Below, one piece after another: positions 5,992 through 8,365 of a DNA stretch of 8,365 nucleotides. Within the stretch, counting starts at the first letter, position 1; the number at the start of each line of letters is the position of its first letter. The position numbers and the translations under genes were made by a program. Under the pieces are notes generated by a model, which worked only from the letters and a program-made list of their open reading frames with translations, was not told where the DNA came from and searched no databases. The stretch is taken from assembly GCA_028274885.1 (NCBI GenBank), contig JAQCMX010000076.1, forward strand, positions 1 to 8,365, read 5' to 3'. This DNA comes from Haloarculaceae archaeon (lineage in GTDB: Archaea; Halobacteriota; Halobacteria; Halobacteriales; Haloarculaceae).

Positions 5992-7077
5992 TCAGGGCGG
6001 TACAGATCCGCAGTAGTCACTTTCAGTGAGGCGTGGGCAGGCGAGTTGATCGGGAGCACCGTGCATTGTGAGATCGTGGATGAGCTGGATATCTGCACTC
6101 GCGTACGTCTTCAGACACCGGCCGAGGTCCGCCGACACCGCCGACTCGTCGCCCGGGTCGAGGTACCGCTCGACGAGCGTGGCGTAGTCACGGTCGGTCA
6201 TCCGAGGGTCAGATTCGGCCTGAAGGACCGATTGATCGAGGTCCCAGCCGTCGCGCCATTCTGCTGGGTCGGGGCGGATATCGTAATCACTGAGTCGGAC
6301 CGGACTGACCTCGATACCCAGCCGTCGAGCACTTTCCCGAAGCGTATCGTCCCCGGCTCTGGTGGCGACCCTGTGTAGGTCCCCGTGATAGCACTCGCTC
6401 AGTACCTGGCTTGCGCCCGAATCGACGATATCGCCCTCGGCCGCCACCCGGAGGCGTGCCTGGAGTATCTCGAGTTGCGCTCGGCCTGTGCCGTTGGTGA
6501 GAAGCGTCGCACCCGTCAACTCGGTGAGATCATCTACGACGTGTTCGAGCAGGAGATGTTCGTCCCGTGTCTCGGGGTTTTCGCGGTGATACACCGCCGT
6601 GTCACCGGTCTCGTCGCCGTATTCGAGACAGACTGCCCCGATTTCGTAGGTCTCAGGATCGCCGACACTGAGACGGTCCGGATGACCGGTCGCTCGTGGC
6701 TGGACAGTCACCGATACGAGTTTCTCGCTCGCTCCCAACCGGATCAGCCACGGGTCGTCGGGTGTGGCCGACTCGTGATCTGCCCGACGCTCCGGCGCGT
6801 CGGTACGTTCGACGTCACCGGCCTGCGGTGAAAAACGCAACTCCCCTGTGCGTGTATCGCCCCGTTGGATACCGTCGAACCGGTACCACGCGCCTGTCTC
6901 CCACACCGAGTTCCCGGCTTCGGACGATCGCTCGCCGACCGCTACCCGAAGTTCCGTGCCCTCGATATCGGTACAGTACAGTGTGCGTGGGGCGTTTCCC
7001 GGGGTATTCCCGAGGCTGTCGATCCGGAGTGACACCGCCGATCCGTCGTCTACTCCGATCTCTCTTGCGGGTTTCAT
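5992..7077 (-). CDS. OB-fold plus DEDD-exonuclease-like (RNase H fold) protein, catalytic residues mostly lost
   Basis: A 361-residue soluble protein. Residues 10-90 resemble an OB-fold (RTLYCTDIEGTELRVAVGE, then VWETGAWYRFDGI), a nucleic-acid-binding fold. Residues 118-340 resemble the predicted 3'-5' exonuclease domain related to PolB that haloarchaea carry in proteins of this layout. Late sequence such as LGIEVSPVRLSDYD, RYLDPGD and TYASADIQLIHDL fits well. The expected catalytic motifs are degraded: DxE of motif I appears as TVQ (LVSVTVQP, 120-127) and the Asp of motif II as Gln (TNGTGRAQLEIL, 194-205). Only the motif III Tyr and Asp (Y325, D329) persist. It is probably a DNA- or RNA-binding protein without nuclease activity. 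ATG at 7077 is the natural start, with a TATA element 40 bases upstream. The assignment rests on remembered family patterns, so the fold is less certain than the gene itself. Confidence 0.75.
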   Translation of the reverse strand: MKPAREIGVDDGSAVSLRIDSLGNTPGNAPRTLYCTDIEGTELRVAVGERSSEAGNSVWETGAWYRFDGIQRGDTRTGELRFSPQAGDVERTDAPERRADHESATPDDPWLIRLGASEKLVSVTVQPRATGHPDRLSVGDPETYEIGAVCLEYGDETGDTAVYHRENPETRDEHLLLEHVVDDLTELTGATLLTNGTGRAQLEILQARLRVAAEGDIVDSGASQVLSECYHGDLHRVATRAGDDTLRESARRLGIEVSPVRLSDYDIRPDPAEWRDGWDLDQSVLQAESDPRMTDRDYATLVERYLDPGDESAVSADLGRCLKTYASADIQLIHDLTMHGAPDQLACPRLTESDYCGSVPP

Positions 7078-7102
7078 TGTACTCTCATCCGTCCTGGTGG
7101 GT

Positions 7103-7122
7103 ACGGCCTGGCCGTGTAAAAA
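7103..7122 (-). promoter_or_regulatory. Promoter and palindrome before the OB-fold/exonuclease-like gene
   Basis: On the minus strand a T-rich TATA-like element (GTTTTTAC, 7116-7123) lies about 40 bases before the ATG, predicting a transcript start near 7093. Directly downstream is ACGGCC-T-GGCCGT (7103-7115), a perfect 13-base palindrome between TATA box and start site. That is where a repressor would block transcription. The operator role is inferred from position only. Confidence 0.4.
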
Positions 7123-7360
7123 CAGTCAGTTGCGTCTTACCCGTTGCCTGCACCGATGTCGACCACCACCCACCATGCTCGTTCCAGCCCGCATCCGGGG
7201 TCAGACCCCAAACGACGGGAACCGACAGTCTCTGCAGAGTCAGTGCCGAACCTGGCTGTTTCCCCGCACTCACCTTCCTCGGTTCCTGGCGGGCTGAAAC
7301 GGATGCACTCGAACACCGAGGCAGACGGCAGAGGGTTGACACCCGCCGGACTGACGAGCG

Positions 7361-7368
7361 TAAAAAAG
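7361..7368 (+). promoter_or_regulatory. Possible TATA element of the zinc-ribbon gene
   Basis: TAAAAAAG is the only clear AT-rich stretch before the plus-strand gene, 67-74 bases upstream of its ATG. It would give a leader of about 45 bases. No convincing ribosome binding site precedes the start. Confidence 0.3.
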
Positions 7369-7434
7369 AGCCGCAGATGGACGGTGCTCGTCTGGATGGG
7401 AACTCTTGTGACGATGGGGGCCCAAGATCGAGTC

Positions 7435-8202
7435 ATGAGCTCAGAGGAAACAGACCATTACGAGCAGGCGGTCGCCGCGCTCGCCGGCCGCTCGTACGAC
7501 ACAGCGGGCGACAGTTTCGCGCGCGCAGCCTGGCAGACACTTGCGGCTCCCCGCCCCGAGCAGGGCCCGTTTGAGGCAGAACAAAAAGGCTGGGTTGGAA
7601 CAGGGGTCCGATATCTCGTGACGAGTGCTCTTTGCTATCGTGTCGCTGGCCGACAGGACCGTGCCCGCCACCGCGGCACCGAAGCCGGTGCGGTTGCGGC
7701 TGATCTTCAGACTGTACTGACACATCCCGCACAGCAAGCTTGCCTGGAGGAGTTGGCCGCGGATGCCAGACTCGCCGGTGGACTCGACGATGTCGGCGAC
7801 GCCTACAGCGACGCGGCCGATGCGTACCGTACATCCGCCGGGTCGGTCGATAACCCGCAACGGTGGGGCACGACACCGCTTTTCGAGGCGGCCGCGACAC
7901 CGTTACAGCAGGTCGCACGAAGCACAGCAAACGGTGAAATAGCCATCGCGTGGGAGGACCTTCACGGGCCCGACCCGGCAGCACCGGGACAGTTTCTCGC
8001 ACACAGAGCCACGTACAAGCGCCAGCGGTTCCCATCTCTGCTCGAGTCGGTTGTCGACGACGGGTATCTTGCTGCACCGCGGGGAACGACGGAGTACAAC
8101 AACGAGACCTACCGGTGTCCTGACTGTGGGTCGAACGACGTCAACTGGGTTGCCGACAGTGTGCTCTGTATGCGCTGCTCGACGCCGGTCGAACAACGGT
8201 GA
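7435..8202 (+). CDS. Conserved haloarchaeal protein: helical repeat region plus C-terminal zinc ribbon
   Basis: A 255-residue acidic soluble protein. Residues 5-135 are helical and alanine-rich, with TPR-like phrasing (HYEQAVAALAGRSYDTAGDSFARAAW, shown here as pieces HYEQAVAALAG and YDTAGDSFARAAW). Next come conserved blocks WGTTPLFEAA (144-153), QQVARSTANGEIAIAWEDLH (158-177) and HRATYKRQRFPSLLE (190-204). The C-terminus is a zinc ribbon with Cys228, Cys231, Cys245 and Cys248 (CxxC, 13 residues, CxxC). Closely similar proteins are known to me from haloarchaea, but without an assigned function; protein-protein binding is the usual use of both parts. The frame stays open about 290 bases further upstream, but that stretch is low-acidity and non-conserved, so the ATG at 7435 (MSSEETDHYE) is chosen. 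Only 22 bases separate its stop from the convergent gene end at 8225. Confidence 0.8.
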   Translation: MSSEETDHYEQAVAALAGRSYDTAGDSFARAAWQTLAAPRPEQGPFEAEQKGWVGTGVRYLVTSALCYRVAGRQDRARHRGTEAGAVAADLQTVLTHPAQQACLEELAADARLAGGLDDVGDAYSDAADAYRTSAGSVDNPQRWGTTPLFEAAATPLQQVARSTANGEIAIAWEDLHGPDPAAPGQFLAHRATYKRQRFPSLLESVVDDGYLAAPRGTTEYNNETYRCPDCGSNDVNWVADSVLCMRCSTPVEQR

Positions 8203-8224
8203 CGTGCTCCCACGACTATAGTGA

Positions 8225-8365
8225 TTAGCGAATCTTATTGAGGAACCCATCGAGGTGATTGTCGATCCACGATGCGGCAAAGCTCAGTTTTTCCGTCAAC
8301 TGATCGAACAAGTCGTCAAGGAGTGATCGGTACTCGTCTTCGCCGTCGACAATTAGCGGTGAAGA
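8225..8365 (-). CDS. C-terminal fragment of an unidentified gene (5' end outside window)
   Basis: A minus-strand frame stays open from the right edge to TAA at 8225-8227, giving 46 residues. It is acidic and amphipathic, with LLDDLFDQLTEKLSFAASWI followed by DNHLDGFLNKIR at the end. The Asp/Glu-rich composition and GC-rich third positions fit a real haloarchaeal gene, but there is too little to name a family. It ends convergently with the zinc-ribbon gene. The 22-base gap contains a small hairpin (CGTG, 4-base loop, CACG, 8203-8214). Confidence 0.6.
   Translation of the reverse strand, partial: SSPLIVDGEDEYRSLLDDLFDQLTEKLSFAASWIDNHLDGFLNKIR

Larger units (their letters stand above)
7078..7434. 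other. Divergent intergenic region
   Basis: These 357 bases separate two divergent genes. Open frames pass through on both strands, but their translations are rich in Pro, Ser and Arg and lack the acidic bias of the neighbouring proteins, so I call the region non-coding. It holds the minus-strand promoter (7103-7122), a perfect palindrome GGGGTC-A-GACCCC (7197-7209), the palindrome CTCTGCAGAG (7230-7239) and an AT-rich element at 7361-7368 that may start the plus-strand gene. Confidence 0.5.

Noticed and set aside
6001..6020. Third copy of the inverted repeat (CCGCAGTAGTCACT)
   Set aside because: Only a short stretch matches, and it lies at the 3' end of an intact coding sequence, so chance is the simpler explanation.
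5596..6378. Long plus-strand open frame (about 260 codons)
   Set aside because: It overlaps the MOSC frame in another phase and then lies antisense to the exonuclease-like gene. Its composition is Arg/Pro/Gly-rich and not haloarchaeal.
7144..7434. N-terminal extension of the zinc-ribbon protein
   Set aside because: The stretch is low in acidic residues and rich in Pro and Ser, and remembered homologs begin near the MSSEET start at 7435.
7137..7436. Minus-strand open frame of 99 codons in the divergent gap
   Set aside because: No recognisable domain, non-acidic composition, and it would start at the opposing gene's ATG region without promoter support.

Overview
The window reads as chromosomal DNA of a halophilic archaeon (Halobacteria). 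The evidence is high GC, proteins rich in Asp and Glu, archaeal BRE/TATA-type promoters placed for leaderless transcripts, and several protein types typical of this class. These are an AsnC-type regulator fused to an RCK_C domain, APC permeases beside a Usp protein, and conserved haloarchaeal proteins of unknown function. No organism is named, because no database was available.

Layout. (1) 2-1169, plus strand: the C-terminal end of a TrkA/RCK protein (cut by the left edge), then an AsnC-type regulator with its own C-terminal RCK domain. A perfect 16-bp palindrome lies just upstream of the regulator. (2) 1313-4262, minus strand: two tandem paralogous APC-superfamily permeases. Their promoters keep matching elements at exactly the same distances from the start codons. 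(3) 4263-4761: a gap holding a 50-codon minus-strand small ORF. A decayed copy of part of it lies in opposite orientation at 1221-1300, so the two copies bracket the permease pair. (4) 4762-5499, minus strand: a tandem-domain Usp-like protein. (5) 5640-5977, plus strand: a MOSC-domain pseudogene, truncated at both ends and broken by an in-frame TGA. (6) 5992-7077, minus strand: an OB-fold plus exonuclease-like protein that has lost most of its expected catalytic acids. (7) 7435-8202, plus strand: a conserved haloarchaeal helical protein with a C-terminal zinc ribbon. (8) 8225-8365, minus strand: the C-terminus of a gene cut by the right edge.

How it fits together. The left half looks like an amino-acid uptake module: regulator, two permeases and a Usp protein. 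In this class such Usp domains are often fused to, or encoded next to, cationic amino acid permeases. RCK_C domains in both the regulator and the neighbouring TrkA-type protein suggest a small-ligand or ion input. The right half is a patch of conserved but uncharacterised genes next to a decayed gene. I see no complete mobile element, CRISPR array, tRNA or rRNA. The most interesting signals are the paired promoters, the regulator-proximal palindrome, the inverted small-ORF repeat around the permeases, the MOSC remnant and the apparently inactivated exonuclease-like protein.
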